Assembly (NCBI RefSeq): GCF_963678635.1
Contig: NC_087070.1
Span: forward strand, 18,321,318 to 18,385,317
Length of the DNA: 64,000 nt
Direction of reading: 5' to 3'
Origin: Symsagittifera roscoffensis
Lineage: Eukaryota > Xenacoelomorpha > Acoela > Convolutidae
Shown: one piece after another, positions 9,036 through 18,251 of the stretch
Layout: the number at the start of each line of letters is the position of its first letter
Numbering within the stretch: position 1 is the first letter of the stretch
Position numbers and translations under genes: made by a program
Notes under the pieces: model-generated
Database searches by the model: none
What the model saw: the letters and a program-made list of their open reading frames with translations, nothing else
What the model was told of the DNA's origin: nothing

Positions 9036-11371
9036 GATACAAATTTGGACCCTATGATTGGGAAATCAACAACTTCATTTTGTTTTGAGTTCTCAATCGT
9101 TTCATATCGAGTTTTAACCGGTAAAGCATATCCCAGTTTCCTCCCTCTCTGTATCGTGATCGGTATATCAAGGGTATTCAACAAGACACTGACGCAGAGG
9201 CCGCTCTTCGTTATCGAGAAGGATCTTCCTAAAACAGCAGCACTTTGACTATTAGGATTCGGAACTATACACACTTGCTTGTTGTCACTTATTTCATTGT
9301 AATTTTTCATCCTCAAGCCTACGATTGCCGCTTCATTCGCTTTTAGCCTCACCCTCCTACTCAAGAATACTGGTGCTTTGGTTTCATTTGCCATTATTAA
9401 ATTTACCGGTTTAATTGCGTACCTCCTATCCGGGTTCTGTATCCTGAACATTGCATTATTTAGATCAATCGTTACGTCGAAATTCCTGATGAAGTCTCTG
9501 CCCAAAATGAATTGGTCAGATTCATCTAGGTTTTCTACCACGAGAAAATTCATCCACAGGTTACGTTCCCCCAAATTGAGGGCTATTATCGGCGTCCTGC
9601 CCAGCACCCGAAGGGCCCCTTTGTTTGCAGCTGACAGCCGTATTCTCGAGTCTATCAAATCACCTTTGTCAAAGCCCATCCGTTCCCAAGTTTCGATTGG
9701 TATGACGCTCAAGACTGCTCCCGTATCAAGTAACCCACGTAGCTGAGTCTTTTTGCCACTTATGTCTAGCACGTGCCCTGTCACATCTGCCTCTGTCCCG
9801 ATGTGCATCGCATCTTCTTCAAGCATAGCGCAGTGTCCAATCGATCTCACTTTCAACTCTTCTTTCCCTACTACGTAGATTTGCCCAATTAGGTCTTCGT
9901 CACATGTTATCATTGTCTTGGTATAGATGTTTATTCCATCTATATTTAGCATCACCTCGTGTGGACCATAAGCTTCAGTATACCTGTTGTCAACACGTAC
10001 CGACTTGCTGCCCCCTCTCGTGAGTAGTGCTCTCAGCGCTCTAGAAGTCGTTTGTGGGCTTATACAACTCAAGTAATCTGCGTACACGTCAATGTGCATT
10101 ATTGTCTGGTCGCTCGGTTCGCTCAAGTTTCTGGTTACCTCGTGGCCGCCCACTGTGATTATCGACATTATTCTAGCCCCGATTTTCGAGATTCTGAATG
10201 GCTTTCCCGTCACCATTTTTACAGTGTTACAATTCCCGGTCTTTGTTGAGCCTGGTACAGCCTCTGGTGTTGGGTTTGATCCGGTTAATGCTTCGCTGAA
10301 ATTCTGTCTTTCGATCTCCAGCTTTAGTCGTTGCTCTATTTCTTTCGCAGCCAGATCCTGTTTCACTTTGGCAATTGCTTCCGTCGCCGCTTTCTCATAG
10401 TTTATCTCTAGAGAGTTCCCGGCCGCTGATTCTATCGCACCATTAACATGTGTTACAGCTTTCACTGTTTTCATCGGCAACTCCGTACTTGGTGCTCCTA
10501 AGTTCCTAGATTCAAACTCGTTTTGTCTATTCCGCTGATTCTGCACCGCCGCTAATGCCAACTTATGTTTGGGGTGACTCTGGTCCTTGACCGCTTCCCA
10601 GAACAAGGGACAATCCATTCTGAAGTGCCCTTCTTGGTTACAGAAGAAGCATCTCGCTCCTATCTTGATGATTAAGCCACTATAGTACTCGTGTTCCTCC
10701 ATCTGACTCATATCCTCCTCATCCGGTGCGTATTCTAGACTCTTCATGCCTTGTTTGTATGTTGTGCAGTCAGCCACGTGGTGATCCGCCGACCCGCAGT
10801 TCGCGCATGATCTGCGCTTGTCCATGTCATCTCTAGGCTTGTACCATGACGACCTCTGAGGTTGACTTCCCCCTTGCGTGTTCCTGTTTTCTGAATATGA
10901 GTATTTCTTGGGTTTCATCAGCATGTATTCCCTTGATTTCTGTCTCATTTCTTCTGGGGTCGGTGCGCTGTCTTTCGACAATGTGTAGTATGTTGCTAAC
11001 ATTGTTCTTAAGTCATCACTTTTTACCCCATCAATTAACTTCGAGGCAATGCTAAAGTTTCTTCTGTTTGTCGACTCCTCTGGGTCACTCCTTCTTCTCA
11101 AGCTCTCGAGGTCATCTAGGAACCGATGAATTGACTCGTCGTCCCTCTGCCTTCTTTTTTCAAATCGCATCATCGCTTGGTGACTCTTCATGCCTGATCC
11201 GAATCGATTCAGCAATATTTCGAAGATTTTGTCCGCGGTATCGCGTTCTTCTTCTTTCTTTGCAACCACGCATTTCAATGCCGTGCATTCCAGGTTGCTG
11301 AGTATGGCTGTGCATGCTTGCCTTTCATCATTTAAGTTATCTTGCTCTAGATGTAATCTCATCACTTCCAC
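9032..11371 (-). CDS. E1 Gag capsid/nucleocapsid and aspartic protease
   Basis: A 779-residue frame. Residues about 1-150 match the retrotransposon-gag (Ty3-type capsid) pattern. Two CCHC zinc knuckles follow near 189-202 (CANCGSADHHVADC) and 240-253 (CFFCNQEGHFRMDC), both with the C-x2-C-x4-H-x4-C spacing expected of nucleocapsid RNA binding. The retropepsin active site LLDTGAVLSVIP lies near 548, followed by the conserved LGRDF region near 630. The product would package RNA and process the polyprotein. It ends at a TGA overlapping the RT frame by 4 nt in the -1 frame. In E2 and E3 this join is in one frame, so here it is either a mutation or E1-specific recoding. The first Met may not be the natural start, since the upstream frame probably reads into it. 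Confidence 0.85.
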   Translation of the reverse strand: MEVMRLHLEQDNLNDERQACTAILSNLECTALKCVVAKKEEERDTADKIFEILLNRFGSGMKSHQAMMRFEKRRQRDDESIHRFLDDLESLRRRSDPEESTNRRNFSIASKLIDGVKSDDLRTMLATYYTLSKDSAPTPEEMRQKSREYMLMKPKKYSYSENRNTQGGSQPQRSSWYKPRDDMDKRRSCANCGSADHHVADCTTYKQGMKSLEYAPDEEDMSQMEEHEYYSGLIIKIGARCFFCNQEGHFRMDCPLFWEAVKDQSHPKHKLALAAVQNQRNRQNEFESRNLGAPSTELPMKTVKAVTHVNGAIESAAGNSLEINYEKAATEAIAKVKQDLAAKEIEQRLKLEIERQNFSEALTGSNPTPEAVPGSTKTGNCNTVKMVTGKPFRISKIGARIMSIITVGGHEVTRNLSEPSDQTIMHIDVYADYLSCISPQTTSRALRALLTRGGSKSVRVDNRYTEAYGPHEVMLNIDGINIYTKTMITCDEDLIGQIYVVGKEELKVRSIGHCAMLEEDAMHIGTEADVTGHVLDISGKKTQLRGLLDTGAVLSVIPIETWERMGFDKGDLIDSRIRLSAANKGALRVLGRTPIIALNLGERNLWMNFLVVENLDESDQFILGRDFIRNFDVTIDLNNAMFRIQNPDRRYAIKPVNLIMANETKAPVFLSRRVRLKANEAAIVGLRMKNYNEISDNKQVCIVPNPNSQSAAVLGRSFSITKSGLCVSVLLNTLDIPITIQRGRKLGYALPVKTRYETIENSKQNEVVDFPIIGSKFVS

Positions 11372-12696
11372 CCACGTGTCAATGCATCCATCGGAGTCGT
11401 CCTTAAATTCTTTGGCTTCTTGAAAGTTTTTCTTGATTTTCCGTCTCTCCTATCGCTCGAGTCAGTGTTCCTCGTGGCGAAGGCCTCTAGAGTCCTGTTC
11501 ATCATCTCCCAAGTGCTTGCCCACGTCATGGCATCCAGACCTGCGTTGCTGCTAGCTGTTGAGTCCCCCGGACCACTCGTTGGGTTTGATGTCCCATTTT
11601 TCATGATTGTTTTAGCAGCCGTTGGTGCTATGCTTACCGCATTCCGATTTAAAGGCAACGTTGTCGATTGCCCTTTGTTCCTTTGTGGATCCACAAAGTC
11701 CACTCTGGTGCCTTGCGTGCGATCCGCTGCCGGTCTTTCTTGTGAGCTAGAATTTCTCAAGATTGCATCCAACTTCGCCTGTATTGCACACGAACTTTCG
11801 GCCTGATTCCTGCTCATTGTGTCCATTCTCTTTTCCAGGCTACCTAATTGGCTGTTGACATCATCATATCGGTTTTTCAACTGTTGCATATCTCTTTTGA
11901 TGTTCTTATCTCGTTCTTCATTGGTGGCATGTACCTTGTCCGACATCTGCTGGAGTCTCTCGTCTGTCGCCTTAGCCAGGTTAAAATAACTATCCAGATA
12001 CTCGTGTTTGTTGTATTTCAACTCTTTCCTTATTAAGTCTCTATCTTCCTCACTGTACTTTAGTTGTTTGTCGATCTGATTTAGTTTTGTCATCAGGTCG
12101 CCAAGCTCAAGAGTAGCTGTTTCATGATCAGCCGTTTTCTTGTTTTCGGCTGTCGCTTCCGTTCTGGCTTGTTCTTCCTTTAGGTCAGCTTCTGTCGTCT
12201 TCGCGCTCACTGTCTCAAATGTTCGTGCTCTTTCAGTTTTTGATTCTTCGGCCGTGTTGTCCTTCGATTTCATTCCGACCATCATCGCCAACTTTTCTGT
12301 AAAAGATGTTTTCTTTACTTGAGAGTCGTCTTTCACCGTTTCTCGGGTATTGCCTGTTGTGTCTTCCAACGCGTCTATCGGCGAAAACTCCACGGTTTTT
12401 GGATTTTGATCTTCCATATGGGGCATCGGTGTGGATTCCGTAGTCTTTTTCTCCACTTCATCTACGCTCTGGTCTGGTGTCTCTAGATCGATTTCAATTG
12501 TGGGCTCCACCTGCTTGTATTTAGCACCATCTCGCGTCTTGTTCTCGGTACTACTCCTCGTGCTGACCATGCTAACTGAAAAGTTATCTTTTGTTTTGCT
12601 TGGGCCCATTGATGTCGTTCCGCGCAGCGACGAGTTATATTTTGTGTTTGATCCACTTGACCTTTTTTCGAGCACCGGTACCCTACTCCGTCTCAT
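11362..12696 (-). CDS. E1 Gag N-terminal region (coiled-coil protein)
   Basis: A 444-residue frame without a recognised enzyme domain. Residues about 1-190 are Ser/Thr/Glu-rich and low in hydrophobics. About 195-320 is a strongly predicted coiled coil with charged heptads, and the C-terminal part is Pro/Ser/Thr-rich and basic. The homologous E2 pieces (21187-23006) have the same character, and both start with a short basic Ser/Arg-rich segment, supporting this start. It lies upstream of the retrotransposon-gag domain and is most likely the N-terminal part of the capsid precursor. The next frame overlaps by 10 nt in the -1 frame; the same boundary in E2 is an in-frame TAA. Confidence 0.75.
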   Translation of the reverse strand: MRRSRVPVLEKRSSGSNTKYNSSLRGTTSMGPSKTKDNFSVSMVSTRSSTENKTRDGAKYKQVEPTIEIDLETPDQSVDEVEKKTTESTPMPHMEDQNPKTVEFSPIDALEDTTGNTRETVKDDSQVKKTSFTEKLAMMVGMKSKDNTAEESKTERARTFETVSAKTTEADLKEEQARTEATAENKKTADHETATLELGDLMTKLNQIDKQLKYSEEDRDLIRKELKYNKHEYLDSYFNLAKATDERLQQMSDKVHATNEERDKNIKRDMQQLKNRYDDVNSQLGSLEKRMDTMSRNQAESSCAIQAKLDAILRNSSSQERPAADRTQGTRVDFVDPQRNKGQSTTLPLNRNAVSIAPTAAKTIMKNGTSNPTSGPGDSTASSNAGLDAMTWASTWEMMNRTLEAFATRNTDSSDRRDGKSRKTFKKPKNLRTTPMDALTRGWK

Positions 12697-12949
12697 TATC
12701 TCTATTTACAATTGCCTTTATTTACAATATTATTATATACACAATTCTGTTCTAAGAAAAAAATCTTTTGTGGAAAAAATTCTTAAAAGGAAATATACAA
12801 CGTGATAAAAACCTTTCGTGAAACTTTCTTTATTTGTGGTCTCAACTGTACCGGGTTCCGACTAATATTGTTCTGTTTTAATTCTGTCTCAAAACACTTA
12901 TTGTAATTTTACTTCAATTTTTATACCGTCTCAAGACTTCCAGTCACCT

Positions 12950-13700
12950 TCCCTACTCTTCTTTGTACCGTCCCAGGCTTCTTTCTACTGTCCCAAGACT
13001 GTTCGGTACTGTCCCAGTACTTTCCGTCAGTGTCCCAAGACCCCTCTCCTGAGAGTACTATCCCAGGACCACCGTCCCAAGACTGTCCCAAGAGTACTGC
13101 CCCAAGGTCAGTGTCCCAAGGCTAGTGTCCCAAGACTACTGTCCCAAGACTACTGTCCCAAGGCTAGTGTCCCAAGACTACTGTCCCAAGGCTAGTGTCC
13201 CATGGCCAGTGTCCCAAGACGACTGTCCCAAGACTGCTGTCCCAAGGCTAGTGTCCCAAGACTACTGTCCCAAGACTACTGTCCCAAGGCTAGTGTCCCA
13301 AGACCACTGTCCCAAGGCTAGTGTCCCAAGGCTAGTGTCCCAAGACCACTGTCCCAAGACCCTTATCCCAAGACCACTGTCCCAAGACCTCTGTCCCAAG
13401 ACCACTGTCCCAAGACCTCTGTCCCAAGACCACTGTCCCAAGACCACTGTCCCAAGACCACTGTCCTAAGACCAATGTCCCAAGACACCTGTCCCAAGAC
13501 CACTGTCCCAAATCCACTGTCCCAAGACCTCTGTCCCAAGACCTCTGTCCCAAGACCACTGTCCCAAGGCTAGTGTCCCAAGACCAGTGTCCCAAGACCA
13601 CTGTCCCAAGACCACTGTCCAAAGGCTAGTGTCCCAAGACCACTGTCCCAAGACTGCTCTGGTCCAAGACTGTCCCAGGACTGCACTGTCCCAAGACTGT
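12950..13700. repeat. 14-bp minisatellite in the E1 leader
   Basis: Tandem copies of a 14-bp unit of the type CTGTCCCAAGACCA, with variants such as CTAGTGTCCCAAGG. It is regular from about 13075 to 13700 (roughly 45 units) and degenerate between about 12950 and 13075. The invariant core is GTCCCAAG. There are no unique spacers between units, so it is not a CRISPR array. Confidence 0.92.
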
Positions 13701-14561
13701 TGACAAGTGTCTGAGCGGTGGGACCTCTTTCTTCTTCGTTTTGGGGACTTCTTGATTCACTGTACCTTGTACCACCACTCAAGCTCTAGTAAAAATTTTC
13801 CCAAAAACCCTCTCTTAGTGGCCAAATGCTGACCCCCCTTTTTTAGTTACCTCTTTTTCAATGTTCCAAGCAACTTGAAACCAAAACCTGTGCGCAGGTA
13901 TCTTTTGATCACCTGTTCGTATAACAGCCAAACACAAATCCTTACCAAAATGCAACAAAAATCTAAGCAAGAAAAATTAATAGAAACAGAGAGATGAACC
14001 CACCTAAAAATCAAAGGTGACAAATGTCTACCTTTTATCGAAAAAATGTCTGGTACCTAATTGCCACGCGTTCTCTTCCCCCCTGCTAGCGATCTTATGG
14101 GGTATCACAAAAACTGTCTATGTCCGTTCCCCCCTACCGATCCGACCAGGGTTACCTACCTTAACCTGATTCTAATTTTGTATATCCGTTTCCTATGACG
14201 AACGCGTGTAAATATCTAATGTAACTAAGTCGACGATGCCGAGCAATTAGTTACTCTAATGTGTCCCCCCTTTTTACAAATTATAACCGCCAACCTCTAA
14301 CTTAACCAGCCCCCCTTCTAACCTCCCCCCTTTTTAGCCCCCCTTCTTAAGCCTAAAATTACCTTAAGCGCCGGGTGCTAAACCTCTCAAGAGAAAACCG
14401 TAGACCTGTGTCCAGGCCTGCTTAAGTAAAAACGTTCCTCAAAACCGGGGGATTTCGCTTATCCAATTTTACACTTATCTCCTATAATGTAATGTGGATT
14501 TTAACGATACCCGTTCTGCCCAACTTGAGAACTCGAGAACTGCCAAATCCTTCTTTTTTAC

Positions 14562-14745
14562 TTTTCCACTCGACTGGTCACCTTTTCCAGTCCAGTCTCC
14601 TATTGGTTCAGCTCAAGTGCTCCTGAACCACTTTCCCACTCGGCTGGTCACCTCTTCCAGTCAAGTCTCCTATTGGTTCAGCTCAAGTGCTCCTGAACCA
14701 CTTTCCCACTCGGCTGGTCACCTCTTCCAGTCAAGTCTCTTAGTT
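14562..14745. repeat. 70-bp tandem repeat, about 2.6 copies
   Basis: Copies start at CACTCGACTGGTCAC (14567), CACTCGGCTGGTCAC (14637) and again at 14707, with a 70-bp period. They include a shared CCTATTGGTTCAGCTCAAG segment. The repeat lies in the E1 leader about 0.5 kb inside the primer-binding-like site. No function is evident. Confidence 0.85.
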
Positions 14746-15227
14746 GTCCAGCTAAGTTCCAAGCTATCTAAAAACACTTGACAACGCCCCACACTCGGGC
14801 ACTTTATTGAGGTTACTGGGTTAAATTGCTAGGTTGATCGAAACGATCGAACTTGTAAAACAGTATGGGTATACTATTTAATTAATATAAAGGTTTGATC
14901 CAACTAATCTGGTGTCAAAGTCACTGTCTTTTTTCGTTTTATGGTTTTTGTTCCTTTTTCTATTCTTTTTTGGTTTTTGTCTCGCATTTTGTCTTTTTGC
15001 TCGTGTTTTTGTCCCCCTAGTTGCCCCCCTTTACTCGGTTAGCTAAGCCTCGTTCGGAGAGCGTACCAGGAAGTTTTCTCGAGTTTTCTTAAAAAGCTAT
15101 CACGGTAGAACCGGAAGGTTTGCACGTTCCTGCCGAACCGTACCACCGGTACTCTAGAATGGGCATGCTGCCCGAAGCTGTCTCAAGTGGGTTCGACTCC
15201 GTAGTCTTGATGTCGTAAACACCCACA

Positions 15228-15240
15228 CCCAGGAGCGCCA
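15228..15240 (-). promoter_or_regulatory. E1 primer-binding-like site
   Basis: The minus strand reads TGGCGCTCCTGGG, beginning 11 nt after the LTR end. The identical 13-mer stands 12 nt after the E2 5' LTR with nearly the same spacer. A TGG start fits pairing with a tRNA 3' CCA end. The tRNA would end in CCCAGGAGCGCCA; I could not assign it. The gap is longer than the 0-3 nt usual for Ty3/gypsy. Confidence 0.7.
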
Positions 15241-15251
15241 TAAAAACACTA

Positions 15252-16060
15252 TGTAACATTCGTCTACTGTAGTCACACATGAGGCTTAAGAAAAATAGGC
15301 CCTATAACCATTGGCTCAAGAGTCAGGGACACTATCTCTTGTGTTTTTTTTTCTACCTCAAATCAGTCGGAGCCAATTCAGTTCGCTTGTGACATGAGAC
15401 TACGACCCGTTACAGCTTAAAGGCTACTACCAAAATATCCCCCCACTCTAGAATTAAGAACGTCCCCATACTTAGGTCTCTAGATACCCAAAATACATGA
15501 ACGCCGTTAAAAACCGGGTCGGAACAATCCGTTAAGTTACTTTTTATTAGACAGTGGAACTTTGATCCATTTCAGATGGATCAACCTAAAACTTGCCTTA
15601 TCTCAACATGACAATCATAAAGCACACTCTAGGAATTTAAATTAAGGACTCACATGCTGATGCGCTCAAGCACAGGAGGTAATTAAATGGGTGAGCAACT
15701 CTAGAATTAACTAAGATAACTAGGTAAGTTCAATGTTTATCAGTTTGAATGGCAGAGGTAAGTTTGAACTCTAGAATGAAGTTTTATGTGAACCATTGGG
15801 ACACTCAAGCTATCCACCTTTCTGTCGAAGGTTCACTCTAGTCCAGTTCGAATAATTGTTCTCTCGGGAATACTCTGTCTTCTATTTCAGATAGGACAGC
15901 TCTACTCTTGTTCACTATGATGGAAATTGCGAATAGCAATTTCCCACTTGTTTTTATCTGACAACTTTCCCGCGATTGTTATTCGATCGTTCTCATTTCT
16001 CTTTTTCGGTTTTCAGTTATCGCGAGAAAATCGTGCATGACAGGCTCCATTCGAATTTTT
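15252..16060 (-). repeat. E1 5' LTR (inner edge defined, outer edge approximate)
   Basis: The inner end is the complement of TGTAACATTCG starting at 15252, the same terminal sequence as the E2 and E3 LTRs, followed after 11 nt by the same primer-binding-like site. In the element's sense, a stretch near 15960-16040 resembles the E2 LTR (an AAAACCGAA-type segment followed by GATAACAACGCGGG-like bases), so the LTR reaches about 16040-16080. ACTCTAGAAT-type words recur (15153, 15447, 15698, 15766). No second copy is in the window, so the outer end cannot be fixed. No terminal motif is seen before LINE sequence begins, which suggests truncation or interruption. Confidence 0.65.
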
Positions 16061-16109
16061 GAAAAATTAAATTTCACCCCAAAATTAAGTGCTCTTGCTT
16101 TTCTCAAGG

Positions 16110-17338
16110 TCAAACTTCCAAATATGACCGACTGGCACAATTGAAATTAAAAAAAATTCGATTTTTCCCAAAATTCAGATGCGTACATTTATCTACGTTG
16201 AAAGGCATATTGTTTTCCAGGGTCCATAGATTCACATTGTCAAGGTCTTTTTGAAATTCATCCCTCCCCAAATTTATGCTAATGAATTTGGCATCGTCTG
16301 CGAATAATAATGGTATAACTGTATTGCATTTGTCAGGCAGGTCATTTATGAAAACCCAGAAAAACAAGGGTCCCAAAATACTGCCCTGGGGTACACCGCT
16401 CGTTACTTTTTCTGAATTTGATATGTCGCCATTTACTCGTACGACTTGAGACCTTTCTGTTAGGTATGATTTATATAATTTCAAGTTTTTATCCCTGACT
16501 CCTTGTTCGAATAATTTCCGCAATAAAATTCCGTGGTCAACACGGTCAAAAGCCTTATTATAATCTGTAAAAACCGTTTCGATACTGTCGCCATTTTCAT
16601 GACCGTTATAGACTAGCTGCAAAAATGTTAAAAGCTGAACAATGGTCGATCGGTTTTTCCGAAATCCGTACTGTGCCTTGTGGAAAATCTTTTCAAAATG
16701 TTCATATAATCGCTTGAAAATTATTCGTTCTAGAATTTTCGAGATTACTGAGAGCAGAGAAACAGGTCTGTAATTTTCAATGTCACTTTTGTCTTCTTTT
16801 TTATGCAAAGGGCTAATGATGGCTTTTTTCCAACATGCGGGAAAAATACAGGTTTGAGAAATTTTTCGGAATATCTGATAGATTGAATGAGATAATGTTT
16901 CTGCATTTTGAATAGAAAAGGAGGTAGATTATCCGGGCCTTTGCTTTTAATTACATTCAGCAGTTTGCATATTTCAAAAATATCTTGTTCTGAAAAATCG
17001 ATATTTTCTAAAATTGGTTGATTTTTGTTACTGCATTCGTTTTCGTTAAAAATTGACGACTCCACATATACTGATGCAAAAAATTTTGAAAACAAAGCTG
17101 CTTTTGAGACATCCGTATCTGCATTTATGTTTTGATAATGCATTGTACTAGGCAAAACTGATTTTCGGAAAGCCCTAAAATATTTGAAAAGTTTGCCGGT
17201 TGATCTTTCAACTGCCATGGATTCCTCATAACTAACTTTATCGATTTCGATAAGCTGGTTTGTTTTCGATTTTAATAACACTACTTTAGTATGTGACTCA
17301 TTGTGTTTTTTCCGAGCAGTGTTCAAGCATTTTATCAT
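16110..17338 (-). pseudogene. CR1-like LINE reverse transcriptase, 5'-truncated and frameshifted
   Basis: Two overlapping frames (17338-16745, 16808-16110) give one protein broken by a frameshift near 16780. Non-LTR RT motifs appear in order: ENYRPVSLLSVISKILERI, AQYGFRKNRST, KAFDRVDHGIL, GVPQGSILGP and the catalytic FADD. The style fits the CR1/Jockey group. The N-terminal endonuclease is missing, so the copy is 5'-truncated, as is usual for LINEs. A 3' tail reaches about 16050. Its 5' edge abuts the truncated E2 LTR and its 3' edge the E1 LTR. Confidence 0.88.
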
Positions 17339-17368
17339 ATGGGAGGTTGATTGACTAATCCAGGGGGG

Positions 17369-17412
17369 TAAGTAGTGTTATTAAAGTAGTGTTATTGAAG
17401 TAGTGTTATTGG
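17369..17412. repeat. Three 14-bp repeats at the E2 5' edge
   Basis: AAGTAGTGTTATT occurs three times in tandem just before and into the E2 LTR. The LTR's own first retained bases (GTTATTGGG) form part of the last unit. This may mark how the missing LTR end was lost, for example by slippage or repair. Confidence 0.7.
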
Positions 17413-17726
17413 GACGATTGGTCAAACGGTGAAGAAAAAGATATTCTGGTATTTTGAAACTTTAAAATTTCGAAGTATGACGTCATATTTCTGAGAAACG
17501 TCAGAAAATTGCCATTTTGTTAGAAAACCGAAGAAAAACACAACAACGATAGTTGCGATAGCGATAACAACGCGGATTGTGATTGAAAACAACGACAGAT
17601 TGTAGGAATAGCAGAGACCGTTCCGAGTTGCAACTATTGTGTCGCTACAATAGTTGCTAGGCCGTTGCGAACAACGGTGAAGGGTGGAAGACAGCCTTCC
17701 GAAAGGAGAATAAGAGTCTTATTTTC

Positions 17727-17744
17727 CCGGATTCAAGAATCCGG
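17727..17744 (+). promoter_or_regulatory. LTR palindrome upstream of the TATA box
   Basis: CCGGATTC, AA, GAATCCGG: a perfect 8-bp inverted repeat, followed at once by AGGGGTCTCGGGAC. It is preserved in the 3' LTR and, in reverse orientation, in the E3 LTR near 42520-42540. Its right arm with the following bases is the CCGGAGGGGTC word repeated in the leader. Confidence 0.7.
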
Positions 17745-17775
17745 AGGGGTCTCGGGACTGGAACTTTTATCATCT

Positions 17776-17783
17776 TATATAAA
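17776..17783 (+). promoter_or_regulatory. Putative TATA box of the E2 LTR promoter
   Basis: TATATAAA. The 3' LTR has TATAAAAA at the same place (about 41396) and the E3 LTR has TATATATAA in reverse near 42478. Its position in the middle of the LTR fits a U3 promoter. Confidence 0.6.
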
Positions 17784-18238
17784 CTTTTAGCTTCCCCATT
17801 ATGTCCTGAATTGAATTTAATTAACATCTGAATTCATTCTGCTAAGATGAGAAGCTAGGAGTTGGCGGAAAGGGTTGATCCATCTTCGATGGAGATGATG
17901 ATTTTATCTACTGAACAAAAACAATAATAATTCAATAAAAAGTAGTAGCCCTGATTTTAGGAGTGATCTCGGTCTCGTGGCCTGGGGATACTGAGACCCA
18001 GCCATGAGCTCACTATTTCTGCATGTAATCTAGTTAATTTGAGTGTTTTGACCGAAGCCGAAAGCAGTAACGTTTTTTTTGTCGACCCGATGTTAGAAAG
18101 ACCACCGAAAGTACTGGCTTGGTAGAGACGGTGAAAAGCATGTAGAGCTCTGTTTAGACGTTGGCCAGTCGTCTTAGAACCTAGCTTTATTTTCCGTCGA
18201 TATATATCTTCCGGGCGAATGTTACATAGATGTTTTTA

Positions 18239-18251
18239 TGGCGCTCCTGGG
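18239..18251 (+). promoter_or_regulatory. E2 primer-binding-like site
   Basis: TGGCGCTCCTGGG starts 12 nt after the LTR end. It is identical to the site next to the E1 LTR, although the two LTRs are otherwise strongly diverged, which is good evidence of function. Confidence 0.75.

Larger units (their letters stand above)
12697..15227 (-). other. E1 5' leader, non-coding
   Basis: About 2.5 kb between the primer-binding-like site and Gag. It holds the 14-bp minisatellite (12950-13700) and a 70-bp tandem repeat (14562-14745). The rest is low-complexity or C-run-rich DNA without a convincing frame. Open frames over the minisatellite (for example 13125-13469 plus, 13332-13622 minus) are translated repeats. 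The E2 leader is similarly long and also carries short repeated motifs, so a long structured leader seems to be a lineage trait. Confidence 0.7.
1..16060 (-). mobile_element. E1: giant Ty3/gypsy-like LTR retrotransposon, 3' end outside the window
   Basis: Reading leftward on the minus strand there are a 5' LTR, a primer-binding-like site, a long leader, Gag, Gag-protease, RT-RNase H, integrase with a macrodomain-like extension, and ORF2, which runs off the window at position 1. At least 16 kb is present. Gene order matches E2, but the proteins differ far more from E2 than E2 and E3 differ from each other, so E1 is a separate family of the same lineage. Its frames are long and have few breaks (frame changes near 11370, 9035, 5040, 2250 and 1550; single stops near 7505 and 3079). 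The right edge is approximate because LINE sequence abuts it. Confidence 0.9.
17405..18226 (+). repeat. E2 5' LTR, missing its first about 96 bp
   Basis: Closely matches 41026-41838 and ends CGAATGTTACA like the 3' LTR. Visible signals are a perfect 8-bp inverted repeat (17727-17744), a TATA-like TATATAAA (17776-17783) and AATAAA (17934-17939). Transcription would therefore start near 17805-17815 and poly(A) addition would follow about 17955. The missing segment starts with TGTGACATTCG in the 3' LTR. Confidence 0.9.

Noticed and set aside
13125-13469. Open frames with repeated VPRPLSQDHCPKT-like residues, on both strands
   Set aside because: They are translated minisatellite; both strands and several frames are open because the unit lacks stops.
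12950-13700. A CRISPR-like array of short repeats
   Set aside because: Units are 14 bp in direct tandem with no unique spacers, inside a eukaryotic retrotransposon leader.
14494-14781. A 95-codon plus-strand frame with repeated FPTRLVTSSSQ-like units
   Set aside because: It is the 70-bp tandem repeat read in frame, antisense to E1.
15228-15260. The shared CCCAGGAGCGCCA next to LTRs as a preferred insertion target
   Set aside because: It lies on the internal side of both 5' LTRs at a fixed distance and in the correct orientation for primer binding, so it belongs to the element.
17404-18226. Taking TGTTATTGGG at 17404 as the true LTR start
   Set aside because: The 3' LTR extends 96 bp further to a TGTGACATTCG end directly after a polypurine tract, and E3 agrees, so the 5' LTR is truncated.
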